From contig CANJIC010000016.1 in the NCBI GenBank assembly GCA_947474205.1, positions 1 to 16,258 of the forward strand: a DNA stretch of 16,258 nucleotides, written 5' to 3'. Of this stretch, positions 1 to 7,646 are shown one piece after another. Each line of letters starts with the position of its first letter. Position 1 is the first letter of the stretch. The position numbers and the translations under genes are program-made. Source of the DNA: Planctomycetaceae bacterium (GTDB lineage Bacteria; Planctomycetota; Phycisphaerae; Phycisphaerales; SM1A02). The notes below the pieces were generated by a model. The model was given only the letters and a program-made list of their open reading frames with translations. It searched no databases and was not told the origin of the DNA.

Positions 1-1
1 A

Positions 2-445
2 AGTTTCATTACCGCGCAAAGCGGTTCAAGCGCGTGGTTCGCCGGCGCCGCGGTGACATACGCCAACGGCGCAAAGATCGATGTGCTGCAAGTGCCCAAT
101 GAACTTCTGGTGGCGCATGGCGCGGTCAGCGCGCCGGTGGCATTGGCCATGGCTCGCGGCTGCGCTGCGTTGCTTAAGACGCAATGGTCCGCCAGCATCA
201 CTGGCATCGCTGGACCAAGTGGTGGTAGTGAAACAAAACCAGTGGGCGAAGTGTTCATTGGAATTTGTGGACCGCGTTTTGAAGCCGTGAAAAAATTCCA
301 CTTTCCGGGTGAACGCGCGGCTATTCGAGACCGCGCCGCCAAGACCGCGCTGGCGTTGTTACGTTTAGCGTTGCTTGGCGAGAAAGAGTTCGCCGCGCCC
401 ATTATTTGGGAGTCCCACCAATTATGTCAGCTGAGAAAACTTTGA
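2..445 (+). CDS. cinA: CinA C-terminal domain protein (nicotinamide-nucleotide amidohydrolase family), 5'-truncated by the window edge
   Basis: The open frame runs off the left edge, so the true start is not visible; 147 codons remain. The visible protein begins inside the conserved 'SGSSAWFAGAAVTYANGAK' segment, which matches the 'PGSSxxFxGGVVTYSNxAK' region of CinA/PncC. It continues with A-H-G-A-V-S, the counterpart of the conserved EGAVS, and then GIAGPSGGSETKPVGEV at about residues 68-84, the family's hallmark. This domain deamidates nicotinamide mononucleotide in the pyridine nucleotide salvage cycle; it occurs alone (PncC) or at the C-terminus of CinA, and the missing part cannot tell which. 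The last 22 bp overlap folK, so the two are probably translationally coupled. Family assignment is firm; exact substrate is inferred. Confidence 0.9.
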   Translation, partial: SFITAQSGSSAWFAGAAVTYANGAKIDVLQVPNELLVAHGAVSAPVALAMARGCAALLKTQWSASITGIAGPSGGSETKPVGEVFIGICGPRFEAVKKFHFPGERAAIRDRAAKTALALLRLALLGEKEFAAPIIWESHQLCQLRKL

Positions 446-966
446 ACACCAAAGTTGAAGCCCATGAATTTGTCGCCATCGCCCTTGGCTCGAACATGGG
501 TGACAGAATGGAATTGTTGCGACGCGCGTTGCGCGCCATTATTGACCAAGGCGTGCTGACGGATATTCGCGCCAGCAAGGTGTATGAAACAATCGCGGTG
601 GGCGAGAGGGCGGGCGGACATTTTCTCAACGCCGTGGTCGCAGGTCGTTGCACGCTGGCGCCGCAGGATGTGCTTGCCGCGTGCATGCGCGTGGAGCAAT
701 CTCTTGGAAGAAATCGCGCGCGTGAGGGGCAAGGCGGACCGCGCACGATTGATTTGGACGTGCTGTTTTATGGTCGGCGAGAAGTCCGCGAGTCCGGCTT
801 GATATTGCCACATCCCCGCATGTTTACGCGGGTTTTTGTGTTGCAGCCGTTGGCGGATATCGCCGGGGATTTGGTCCTGCCAACGCAAAAAGACAGCGTA
901 CACTTTCTCCTCGCATCGCTTGATCAAAGAGCGGTGGGAACATGTGTTGGAATGCTTGATTGTTAA
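424..966 (+). CDS. folK: 2-amino-4-hydroxy-6-hydroxymethyldihydropteridine pyrophosphokinase (HPPK)
   Basis: HPPK transfers pyrophosphate from ATP to 6-hydroxymethyl-7,8-dihydropterin in folate synthesis, in the cytoplasm. With the ATG at 424 the protein is 180 residues, slightly longer than the roughly 160 typical of the family. It shows ALGSNMGDR near residues 20-28, the motif GPRTIDLDVLFYG at 105-117 with the two Mg-binding aspartates D110 and D112, and LPHPRM at 128-133, all diagnostic. The open frame extends upstream to a TTG at 406, but the ATG at 424 is preferred, with a GGGAG about 11 nt upstream. It overlaps the end of the cinA gene by 22 bp. The last 20 residues are not conserved family sequence as far as I can tell. 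Confidence 0.95.
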   Translation: MSAEKTLNTKVEAHEFVAIALGSNMGDRMELLRRALRAIIDQGVLTDIRASKVYETIAVGERAGGHFLNAVVAGRCTLAPQDVLAACMRVEQSLGRNRAREGQGGPRTIDLDVLFYGRREVRESGLILPHPRMFTRVFVLQPLADIAGDLVLPTQKDSVHFLLASLDQRAVGTCVGMLDC

Positions 967-989
967 GACGAGAGTGAATGAGTAGTGAA

Positions 990-1011
990 CATTTCTTCGT
1001 GTGAAGAAATG
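990..1011. other. Perfect hairpin between folK and the TlpA-like gene
   Basis: CATTTCTTC (990-998) and GAAGAAATG (1003-1011) are exact inverted complements, giving a 9-bp stem and a GTGT loop. It lies 24 bp after the folK stop and 33 bp before the next start. No uninterrupted T-tract follows directly: the nearest plus-strand run is TTTT at 1027-1030. It is therefore not a canonical intrinsic terminator; it could be a weak terminator, an mRNA 3'-end stabiliser, or an operator. The sequence symmetry is certain, the function is not. Confidence 0.55.
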
Positions 1012-1034
1012 AAGTCGATTGAAATCTTTTAATT

Positions 1035-1038
1035 GGAG
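1035..1038 (+). promoter_or_regulatory. Shine-Dalgarno GGAG for the TlpA-like gene
   Basis: GGAG lies 5 nt upstream of the ATG at 1044. Most genes in this window lack a recognisable ribosome binding site, so this one fixes the start and supports translation beginning at the signal peptide MNKSPLS. Confidence 0.6.
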
Positions 1039-1043
1039 TTCGC

Positions 1044-2456
1044 ATGAACAAGTCGCCGTTATCCGTATTGCTTTGCATGATCTTCTGCGCAAATGTTGGC
1101 GCCGTTTCCTTGTGCTTGGCGCAAGACCCAAGCGCCGCGCCAACTGCAACGCCAACCGCAACGCCAGCAACGACTGCGCCCGCAACGGCGACACCAAGCG
1201 ACGATCAAAATGACATGTCTGGCGCTCCAATGGATGGTCAGCCAATGCCTGGAGCTCCAATGGAAATTCCACCAGAATTTAAAGCGCCCGCGCCTTCAAC
1301 AACATGGAGTGCCGATGAAAAGTCCGCCGCGTCGGCGGCAAAGGCGGTCGAGTCCGTGAAGGCGCTTCCCGCGAAGTACGCGTCTATTGCCGCCATCCAA
1401 GAAACCATGACTATTCGCTCGCCGCAATTTCAAGGCAAAGATCAACAAGTTCAACTGATCACAAGCAAGGACGGAGATGCCAAGGTCATGATGCCTGGCA
1501 TTACGCTGACTCGTTTGAAGGATCAGGTGTATGTTGAAATGGATGGTCGACCCAAGTACGCGCAATTGAAGCAAGAGGGGACCGCGTTGAAAGCGCTGAG
1601 TGAAGTAATGGGCGGCAAATTGCCTTTGCCCACGCTCATTTTCTTAGGTGGCGATCCAACGGACGCAACCGCCGCGCTGACGCTTGGACAAAACCCCAGC
1701 ATTGTTGCAAGTGGATTTCGCGCTGGCACAGATGGCAAGCCTGATCAAATTTTGTTGATTGATCCGCAAGGAACGGAAGTGGTCGCCAGTGTTGATCCAA
1801 AGACCGGCTTGGTGACCGCTATTGAAATGTCATTGACCAATCCACAGTTTCCACCAGGCATGCGCTTGCCAATGACCATCACATTTGATCGCAAGATATT
1901 TGACGCAGGTCTTCCAACCCCAATCGCATTTGATGCTGCGGGCCGAAAAATGACTTCATCGCTTGACGCGCTTGATCAACCATTTGATGTGGGCGACACA
2001 GCGCCTGAATTCTCACTGCAAACCACCGATGGTGGAACTATTTCGCTTGCGGATTTGAAAGGCAAAGTGGTCGTGTTAGATTTTTGGGCCACATGGTGCA
2101 AGCCTTGCATGATGGGACTTCCGCTGCTTGACACCTTTGCAAAGTGGGCCAAGGAAAGTGGCAAGCCAATCGCCGTGTATGCCGTGAATGTCATGGAGCG
2201 AGTGGCTCCAGGAAACAACGCGGCCGCTGAGCGCGTGAAACTAGTCAGCGAATTTTGGAAGGGCAAGGCATTTTCATTCCCGACATTGATCGACACCGAT
2301 GACAAGGCTGGCAAGGATTATCAACTGACGGGAATTCCATTCACCGTGGTCATTAGTCCAGAGGGCAAAATTGCCGCGGTTCATATGGGTTTTGACGAGG
2401 GCGCCGTTGAGAATTTGAAGAAAGATGTCCAAACCGCAATGGCGACAAAAGGATGA
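1044..2456 (+). CDS. Exported TlpA-like thioredoxin-fold protein with N-terminal LolA/DUF2092-like domain
   Basis: The 470-residue product starts with a signal peptide (hydrophobic 6-25, likely cleavage after CLA26). A low-complexity Thr/Pro/Ala linker and a Met/Pro-rich stretch follow, to about residue 75. Residues 90-310 form a beta-rich domain resembling LolA/DUF2092-type periplasmic proteins, judged by pattern only. From about 312 there is a TlpA/ResA thioredoxin domain: VGDTAPEFSL, then VVLDFWATWCKPC with redox pair C352 and C355, and later GIPFTVVISPEGK containing the conserved cis-Pro region. Such proteins act outside the cytoplasmic membrane as thiol-disulfide oxidoreductases, often keeping cysteines reduced for cytochrome c or metal-centre assembly. 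The specific partner is unknown. The next gene encodes a similar N-terminal domain alone. Confidence 0.9.
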   Translation: MNKSPLSVLLCMIFCANVGAVSLCLAQDPSAAPTATPTATPATTAPATATPSDDQNDMSGAPMDGQPMPGAPMEIPPEFKAPAPSTTWSADEKSAASAAKAVESVKALPAKYASIAAIQETMTIRSPQFQGKDQQVQLITSKDGDAKVMMPGITLTRLKDQVYVEMDGRPKYAQLKQEGTALKALSEVMGGKLPLPTLIFLGGDPTDATAALTLGQNPSIVASGFRAGTDGKPDQILLIDPQGTEVVASVDPKTGLVTAIEMSLTNPQFPPGMRLPMTITFDRKIFDAGLPTPIAFDAAGRKMTSSLDALDQPFDVGDTAPEFSLQTTDGGTISLADLKGKVVVLDFWATWCKPCMMGLPLLDTFAKWAKESGKPIAVYAVNVMERVAPGNNAAAERVKLVSEFWKGKAFSFPTLIDTDDKAGKDYQLTGIPFTVVISPEGKIAAVHMGFDEGAVENLKKDVQTAMATKG

Positions 2457-2502
2457 TGCGTCCTTGTGCCAGTGGCGCGGGCAGATTGTGAGAGCTTGTT
2501 TC

Positions 2503-3435
2503 ATGAACGCGCGCGTGTGCAAGCGCACCATGCGCGCGCTGTTGCGTGTGACCGCGTGTTGCTGCATCAATTGCACATTCGGCGCGCATGCGCATGCCAC
2601 GTGCGCCGCGGCGCATGTCAATTTTGTCAAGGCCCCAGTCAGCGAAGTCTTGCTTGTGGATTCCGCATTGGAGCAGTGGGGGGCGCTTGCCAAGGGGTGG
2701 TCCAATTCATCGGGCGCCGCTAATTGCAAAGTCACGGTGGCGGTGCAAGATGGCGACTTGGCGAGCGATCAAAGCGCCGCGTCAAGCGTGATTGCATGGG
2801 ACGCTGGTGAAAATAAATTCGCATTGACTCAGAATTCCCTGACGGTGCTGATTGATTCTAAGCGCATGCGCGCAATGCAAGTGGGTGGTGACGCCGCTGT
2901 GGATCGCGCGGTCACCATGGATCCTGCCATTCTGTTTCGCACAGAAATTTCTGAAAGTCCATGGCCGCAACTTTCCATGGCTTTGCGAAATCAATCCGAA
3001 GTCTGGTGGAAAAATATTGATCCAGAGCTAGGTGAAGTCGCGTTGAAATCATGTGTCAAAAAAGATGACGGCACAATGATTGTCATGCTTGAGGGCAAGA
3101 ACGGTTCATTGGAATTGGTTTTCAACGGACCCACTTTCACGCTTTTTGCCGCCACGCGCCGCATAGAAAGTGGTCCGCGTGTTCCCAAGAACGCCGCCAT
3201 TGAATGGCGCATGACATTTGAATCCATTGATATTCCCGCTGGAATGTTGACAGTCGATGTGGGCGATCGCCGCCGTGTTGAGCGGTTGGATGATCTACGT
3301 ATGGGCGTTGCGAACAAGGAACCGCCCAAGCAAGCGCGGCCATCCATGCCCGGCATTCCAGAAGTGAAGCCCGACTCTAAGCCGCAAGCGGCGCCAGAAG
3401 TGAAGCCGCAAGCGGCGCCAGAAGTCAAGCCATAA
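2503..3435 (+). CDS. Exported protein of unknown function, LolA/DUF2092-like, with Pro-rich C-terminal repeats
   Basis: No function is recognised. From the ATG at 2503 the protein is 310 residues. It opens with a basic, Cys-rich signal-like segment (MNARVCKRTMRALLRVTACCC...AHAHA), consistent with export; VTAC also fits a lipobox loosely, so a lipoprotein is possible. The open frame reaches back to 2425 inside the preceding gene, but starting at 2503 (or the ATG at 2530) leaves a normal signal peptide. The body is beta-rich and, towards its end, aligns by eye with the N-terminal domain of the preceding TlpA-like protein: WRMTFESIDIPAG...RRRVERLDDL against MTITFDRKIFDAG...GRKMTSSLDAL. It ends in PEVKP/PQAA repeats, probably a flexible linker-like tail. 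It starts 46 bp after the tlpA-like gene, suggesting an operon. Confidence 0.75.
   Translation: MNARVCKRTMRALLRVTACCCINCTFGAHAHATCAAAHVNFVKAPVSEVLLVDSALEQWGALAKGWSNSSGAANCKVTVAVQDGDLASDQSAASSVIAWDAGENKFALTQNSLTVLIDSKRMRAMQVGGDAAVDRAVTMDPAILFRTEISESPWPQLSMALRNQSEVWWKNIDPELGEVALKSCVKKDDGTMIVMLEGKNGSLELVFNGPTFTLFAATRRIESGPRVPKNAAIEWRMTFESIDIPAGMLTVDVGDRRRVERLDDLRMGVANKEPPKQARPSMPGIPEVKPDSKPQAAPEVKPQAAPEVKP
3379..3432 (+). repeat. 24-bp in-frame tandem repeat at the gene 3' end
   Basis: The 24-bp unit coding PQAAPEVK recurs at 3382 and 3406, differing only at a third codon position near the end (GTG/GTC). A partial PEVKP copy lies just upstream at 3358-3372, where DSK is inserted. The repeat lengthens the Pro-rich tail of the exported protein and is a likely site of copy-number change by slippage. 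Confidence 0.75.
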
Positions 3436-3489
3436 CAATCTCGCGCGTCCCATGCCTGATTGCAACAAGCCATCTATCATGCATATGTT

Positions 3490-6400
3490 GTGAGCACGAC
3501 CAATACTTCCACCGATAGTAGCTCCACCTTGGCGATTCATTTGCCCATGTTCGCCACGCTTGCTCAGTTGCGTGAAAGTGCGGCCAATGATTTGCGCATG
3601 ATGAATGTGGGCGAAGTGCGATTTGAAAAACATGATCGCATGTTGTATGCCACCGACGCCAGCATGTATCAGGTGGAGCCCATTGGCGTGGTCATTCTGA
3701 ATCGGCCTGAGTCCGCCGTTGACATTGTGCGCTATTGCCGCGCGCGGCGCATTCCCATGTTGCCCCGTGGTAGCGGAACAAGTTTGGCTGGGCAATGTGT
3801 GAACCACTCCATCATGATGGACATGAGCGCGCGCTGTCGCGGCATTCGCAACATCAATGTCGACCAAGGCACCGTCACGGTTGAGCCGGGCGTGACGCTG
3901 GATCAACTCAACAGCGCGTTAAGCGCGCATGGCATGATGTTTGGACCCGATGTGGCCACCAGCAGCCACGCCACGCTGGGCGGCATGATTGGCAATAATT
4001 CAGCGGGCGCACGCAGTATTTTGTATGGGCGCACAGTTGAAAATGTGTTGGCCATGAGCGTGGTCACGGCTGAGGGTGCGGTGTTGAAATTATGCAAAGG
4101 CTCATGCGAGAGCGACCCGGCGCAAAACAAAATCGCGCGCGCCTTGGCCGCGCTTGTGCTGCCGCTTGCGGATGAGATTCATAAACGCATTCCAAAAATA
4201 ATGCGCCATGTTGACGGGTACAACGTTGACATTCTTTTGCAACAACTGCAAGCCAGCACGCCGGGAACATTTGACAATGTGAATTTGGCGCAACTGCTGT
4301 GCGGCTCCGAAGGAACGCTGGCAGTGATGATGGAGGCAACGCTGAAAATAGTTCCCAAGCCCGCGCGCACTGGGCTTGCCATACTTGGTTTCTCAAGCAT
4401 TGAAGACGCGCTGGCGCCCTTGATGGGCATGATCAACACCAAGCCCAGCGCCGTTGAATTGATTGATGATGTGGTGCTGGAAGCCGCGCGCGACAACACT
4501 GAATATCGCCACTATGTGGACTTGATGCCGAAGCCCGTCAATGGAAAATTGGGAGCGGTCATGTATGTTGAATATCAAGGCGCGAGCGAGGCGCAGTTGA
4601 ACGCCTCATTCGACGCGTTGGCCGTGGTTGTTCCTGGCGCCACCATGCAGAGATATCTCACGCCAACTTCAATTGCCTCGGCGTGGAAATTGCGCAAGGC
4701 CGGCGAGCCGCTGCTGCACAGTATTCCAGGCGATCGAAAGCCCATGACATTTGTGGAGGACACCGCGGTCGATCCAAGTCAATTGTTGCGATTTGTCAAT
4801 GATTTCAAGGCCATTGTGACGCGCCACGGAACCACGGCCGCCTACTACGCGCACGCCAGCGTGGGGTGTTTGCACATTCGACCACTGGTGAAAATATCAG
4901 ATGAAGCTAGTCGAGCCAATGTCACGGCCATCGCCGTTGAGGTTGCGGACTTGGTGGCCACATATGGCGGCGCTCTGTCTGGCGAACACGGCGATGGACG
5001 TTTACGCACGCCATTGCTTGATCGCGTGCTTGGAGAAAAATTGTGCGAACTGTTTCGCCAAGTGAAAAATATTTTTGATCCGATTGGCTTAATGAATCCT
5101 GGCAATCTTGTCATGACTGGTAATCCGTCGCTGATCATGAAGTCATTGCGCGTGAAGCCGCTTGATCAAGAAATATCGATTCCAAAGACAAACACCTTTT
5201 TCCGTTTTCAGAAGGAGCATGGATTTGAACACGCGGTGGAGTCATGCAACGGCGCGGGTCTGTGTCGAAAGACGCAAGCCACCGGCGTGATGTGTCCTTC
5301 ATACCGAGCCACGCTGGATGAGCGCCACAGCACGCGCGGCCGTGGTAATGCGCTTCGTTTGGCGTTGTCTGGGCAATTGATGAGCGATGGTGACATCAGC
5401 AAGCCAGGCCAAGCTTGGAGTGATGCAGAAACCAAAGCCACGCTGGATTTGTGCCTGTCGTGCAAGGCCTGTCAAAGCGAGTGTCCAAGCAACGTTGATA
5501 TTTCCAAAATGAAGGCGGAGTTTCAGGCGCAGGAATTTGCCGCGCGCGGAAAAATTCCGCTGCGAACCCGATTGATTGGGCGTATTCGCGGCGCAAATAG
5601 GCTTGGTTCTATGGTGTGGCCTATTGCCAACGCCTTGCTTCAATACACGCCGCTTTCCACATTCATTCGCTCCATGATGGGCTTTCATCCGGCGCGCACC
5701 GTGCCGGAATTTGGTCCCGCCACGCATCGATGGTTGGCGCGCAAAAATCGCGCGCGGCATGCGCGAGACAATAGCGCAGCTCAAACAACAAGTGGTGCGC
5801 GTGATAGCCATGAGCAAGCGCGGCCAACCGTGTTGTTGTTCGCTGATTGCTTCACCAACTTCAATGAGACGCACATTGCCCGCCACGCGGTTGAGTTGTT
5901 GGAGACCTTCGGATATCGCGTGGTCATGCCAGACGCTGGTTGTTGTGGACGCACTTTAATCAGCGTTGGAATGTTGGCCGAGGCTACGCGCACATGCGCC
6001 CGCACCGCCACAAATCTTTTGAACACATTGCAGCGGGAGAACGCGGTGGCGCTGTTGGCGTTGGAGCCATCATGCTTGAGCGCCATAAAAGATGATTGGC
6101 TGGATTTAAAAATGGCCGTCGATGCCAAGCAACTGAACGAGTTGGCGGCGCGCAGCATGTTGGTGGAGGAATTTCTTGACGCGCGTTGGAATGAGCATCC
6201 GCGCCGTCCAGAGATTGCGGCTGGACATGAAAGCGTTCTATTTCACGGCCATTGCCATCAAAAAGCGTTGTGGGGCTCGCAGTCTGGCGCGCGCGTGTTG
6301 CGGCGCATTTTTGGCGATCGATTAAGCGTGTTGGATTCTGGTTGCTGCGGCATGGCTGGATCATTTGGCTACGCCGCGCATCGCTACGACTTATCCATGG

Positions 6401-6585
6401 CTATTGGCGAGCAATCTTTATTTCCGGCAATTCGTGGCGCGCCCGACGCGGTCATTGTGGCGCCGGGCACAAGTTGTCGCCAGCAATTAAGGGATGCAAC
6501 CGACGCGCAGCCGCTGCATCCAGTTGAACTGATCGCCAAACTTGTCACTGAGAATGGCGCAATCAACCCTACGTCGTCACATTGA
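3490..6585 (+). CDS. Fused FAD-binding / Fe-S oxidoreductase (YdiJ-type; D-2-hydroxyacid dehydrogenase)
   Basis: About 1031 residues from the GTG at 3490, near the roughly 1018 of E. coli YdiJ. An FAD-binding PCMH/GlcD domain carries PRGSGTS at 92-98 and the FAD-contacting GGMIGNNSAGARS. The FAD-oxidase C-terminal domain ends with GEHGDG at 498-503 and FDPIGLMNPGN. Cysteines follow in CNGAGLC...MCP (C586, C592, C602) and the ferredoxin-like CLSCKACQSECP (C655, C658, C661, C665). Two CCG modules carry CCG at 818-820 and 952-954 and HGHCHQK at 919-925. The layout equals glycolate-oxidase subunits GlcD and GlcF in one chain, so electrons probably pass from a 2-hydroxyacid via FAD and Fe-S to a membrane acceptor. 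YdiJ is associated with D-2-hydroxyglutarate oxidation; the substrate here is inferred. The start is uncertain: TTG 3460 and ATG 3547 are in frame and none has a Shine-Dalgarno site. Confidence 0.92.
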   Translation: MSTTNTSTDSSSTLAIHLPMFATLAQLRESAANDLRMMNVGEVRFEKHDRMLYATDASMYQVEPIGVVILNRPESAVDIVRYCRARRIPMLPRGSGTSLAGQCVNHSIMMDMSARCRGIRNINVDQGTVTVEPGVTLDQLNSALSAHGMMFGPDVATSSHATLGGMIGNNSAGARSILYGRTVENVLAMSVVTAEGAVLKLCKGSCESDPAQNKIARALAALVLPLADEIHKRIPKIMRHVDGYNVDILLQQLQASTPGTFDNVNLAQLLCGSEGTLAVMMEATLKIVPKPARTGLAILGFSSIEDALAPLMGMINTKPSAVELIDDVVLEAARDNTEYRHYVDLMPKPVNGKLGAVMYVEYQGASEAQLNASFDALAVVVPGATMQRYLTPTSIASAWKLRKAGEPLLHSIPGDRKPMTFVEDTAVDPSQLLRFVNDFKAIVTRHGTTAAYYAHASVGCLHIRPLVKISDEASRANVTAIAVEVADLVATYGGALSGEHGDGRLRTPLLDRVLGEKLCELFRQVKNIFDPIGLMNPGNLVMTGNPSLIMKSLRVKPLDQEISIPKTNTFFRFQKEHGFEHAVESCNGAGLCRKTQATGVMCPSYRATLDERHSTRGRGNALRLALSGQLMSDGDISKPGQAWSDAETKATLDLCLSCKACQSECPSNVDISKMKAEFQAQEFAARGKIPLRTRLIGRIRGANRLGSMVWPIANALLQYTPLSTFIRSMMGFHPARTVPEFGPATHRWLARKNRARHARDNSAAQTTSGARDSHEQARPTVLLFADCFTNFNETHIARHAVELLETFGYRVVMPDAGCCGRTLISVGMLAEATRTCARTATNLLNTLQRENAVALLALEPSCLSAIKDDWLDLKMAVDAKQLNELAARSMLVEEFLDARWNEHPRRPEIAAGHESVLFHGHCHQKALWGSQSGARVLRRIFGDRLSVLDSGCCGMAGSFGYAAHRYDLSMAIGEQSLFPAIRGAPDAVIVAPGTSCRQQLRDATDAQPLHPVELIAKLVTENGAINPTSSH

Positions 6586-6606
6586 TTGGCCGCATCAACC
6601 CCGCGC

Positions 6607-7119
6607 ATGAAAGTGGCCGCTCAAGCTAGTATGCGCCGCATGCCCACACCTCAAGATGAATTAGAGCAGGCCATTGAACGCGAACCGTCCAACGAGGAGT
6701 TGAAGAGCGCCACTCTTTTATTGGTGGATGACAACCTTCAAAATGTGGAGTTGATGCAGGCGTGGCTGGAATCCATGGAGTGCAAGTTGGTCACCGCGCA
6801 CGATGGCGTTGAAGCCATTGAAGCCGTCGCGCGTTCCAAGCCGGATTTAATTTTGCTTGACGTCATGATGCCGCGCATGAGCGGATTTGAAGTTTGCCGC
6901 AAAATCAAGCAGGATTCCGCGCTACGCGACACGGTCATCATTATGGTGACGGCCTTGAATGAAGTGGGTGATTTTGAGCGCGCCGTTGAATGCGGCTGCG
7001 ATGATTTTCTGACCAAGCCAGTCAACAAGTTGGAGCTGATCACGCGTGTGCGAAGTTTGCTTCGCGTGCGCTTGTTGAAGAGGCGCGTTGAAGCGCTGCT
7101 GAAAAATCCGCGGCTTTAA
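6607..7119 (+). CDS. Stand-alone response-regulator receiver protein
   Basis: A CheY-like receiver with no output domain, 170 residues from the ATG at 6607. Conserved residues are all present: the acidic pair D41-D42 (LLLVDDN), phospho-acceptor D85 (LILLDVMMP), T115 (VTA) and K137 followed by Pro (TKP). The 34-residue N-terminal leader has no recognisable domain, and the C-terminus ends in a basic helix (LLRVRLLKRRVEALLK) of the kind that leads into output domains such as GGDEF or HD-GYP, here cut short by the stop codon. No histidine kinase is visible in the window, so its partner is unknown. The open frame reaches TTG 6586, directly after the previous stop; ATGs at 6607, 6631 and 6640 are all possible and none has a clear ribosome binding site. 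Confidence 0.9.
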   Translation: MKVAAQASMRRMPTPQDELEQAIEREPSNEELKSATLLLVDDNLQNVELMQAWLESMECKLVTAHDGVEAIEAVARSKPDLILLDVMMPRMSGFEVCRKIKQDSALRDTVIIMVTALNEVGDFERAVECGCDDFLTKPVNKLELITRVRSLLRVRLLKRRVEALLKNPRL

Positions 7120-7227
7120 ATTGCGCGCGTTACATCGCCATGGAATATTTCATGCTGCGTGCGTACTTGCGCGTTGACGCCATCACAAAAAATTGAACAG
7201 GGTTGGTGGGACGGCGGCCGTCGGGGG

Positions 7228-7431
7228 TCAAGCCGCAGACCGCCGCCACACAACTGCTGGGGTGTCGCCAAGCCGCGTCCAGTGGCTGTCCACTCCGCGC
7301 GGCTCAAGCGTCATGCTTAAATGGTCCAGGTATCGACGAAGCGCGTGCCAATCAAATGTAGATAAAAATGCCCGTAGCGCTGAAGGGTTGATTCGTTGAA
7401 TGGATTCGATCAATTGTTCTTTGCTTTGCAT
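7228..7431 (-). CDS. Small conserved-looking protein of unknown function (67 aa)
   Basis: The minus-strand ATG at 7431 is preceded by AAGGAG with 6-nt spacing, the clearest ribosome binding site in this gap. The 67-residue product starts MQSKEQLIESIQRINPSALR, has RRYLDHLSMTLEPRG in the middle and ends TRLGDTPAVVWRRSAA. It is probably helical, with no signal peptide, membrane segment or cysteines. I have a recollection, not verifiable here, of similar 'LEPRG...W.RPGDTPA' small proteins in Planctomycetota. The open frame extends upstream to 7542, but the upstream part looks unlike protein and overlaps another possible small gene. It is the last gene of the minus-strand group and faces the receiver gene tail to tail, 108 bp apart; no convincing terminator is seen between them. 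Confidence 0.72.
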   Translation of the reverse strand: MQSKEQLIESIQRINPSALRAFLSTFDWHALRRYLDHLSMTLEPRGVDSHWTRLGDTPAVVWRRSAA

Positions 7432-7437
7432 TGAGTG

Positions 7438-7443
7438 CTCCTT
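7438..7443 (-). promoter_or_regulatory. Strong Shine-Dalgarno AAGGAG deciding the start of the 67-aa gene
   Basis: On the minus strand AAGGAG occupies 7443-7438, six nucleotides before the ATG at 7431-7429. It selects this ATG over the in-frame GTG at 7542 and ATG at 7494. Confidence 0.7.
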
Positions 7444-7514
7444 GCCGAATTGGCGTGAGCCTTCATCGAACCAAGCACGGCGCGTGGCGCACATTTTTTT
7501 ATTATTGATTATGT

Positions 7515-7628
7515 TTATTTCTTGCCACGCAACAGCTTCCACAGCATCTTGTGGCTGGCTTCGTGCGCCGCCACAAGTGGCGTGAATGGCCGATATTGGC
7601 GCATATTTGCCACATTCATGACATTCAT
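7515..7628 (-). CDS. Possible very small basic protein (37 aa)
   Basis: The minus strand between the STAS gene and the 67-aa gene has an open frame ATG 7628 to TAA 7515. It codes MNVMNVANMRQYRPFTPLV followed by a helix-like, positively charged end, HEASHKMLWKLLRGKK. Codon use (GCG, GCC, CTG, AAG, CAC) resembles the neighbours, unlike the AT-rich DNA right after its stop. Alternative starts are ATG at 7619 and 7604. It begins 18 bp after the STAS stop codon, so it could be co-transcribed. No ribosome binding site is visible and there is no recognised homologue; it may be a chance frame. Confidence 0.4.
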   Translation of the reverse strand: MNVMNVANMRQYRPFTPLVAAHEASHKMLWKLLRGKK

Positions 7629-7646
7629 CAAATGTGACAAGAGTTT

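Noticed and set aside
427..1272. 281-codon minus-strand frame across folK and the start of the TlpA-like gene
   Set aside because: It is antisense to folK and the tlpA-like signal peptide, spans two real genes and an intergenic hairpin, and has Arg/His-rich shadow composition.
2425..2502. Upstream extension of the exported protein starting inside the TlpA-like gene
   Set aside because: It would place 26 polar residues before the signal-like segment and prevent normal export.
3295..3906. 203-codon minus-strand frame with HFWRRLRL repeats
   Set aside because: The repeats are the reverse of the PEVKPQAA-coding repeat, and the rest is antisense to the FAD domain.
7210..7222. GACGG-CGG-CCGTC hairpin after the 67-aa gene as an intrinsic terminator
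   Set aside because: The stem is only 5 bp, and the T-run on the minus strand begins some 18 nt downstream instead of directly after the stem.
7444..7542. Longer version of the 67-aa protein starting at GTG 7542
   Set aside because: The extra 37 residues read as AT-rich non-coding sequence and would overlap the 37-codon frame; the AAGGAG site clearly points to the ATG at 7431.
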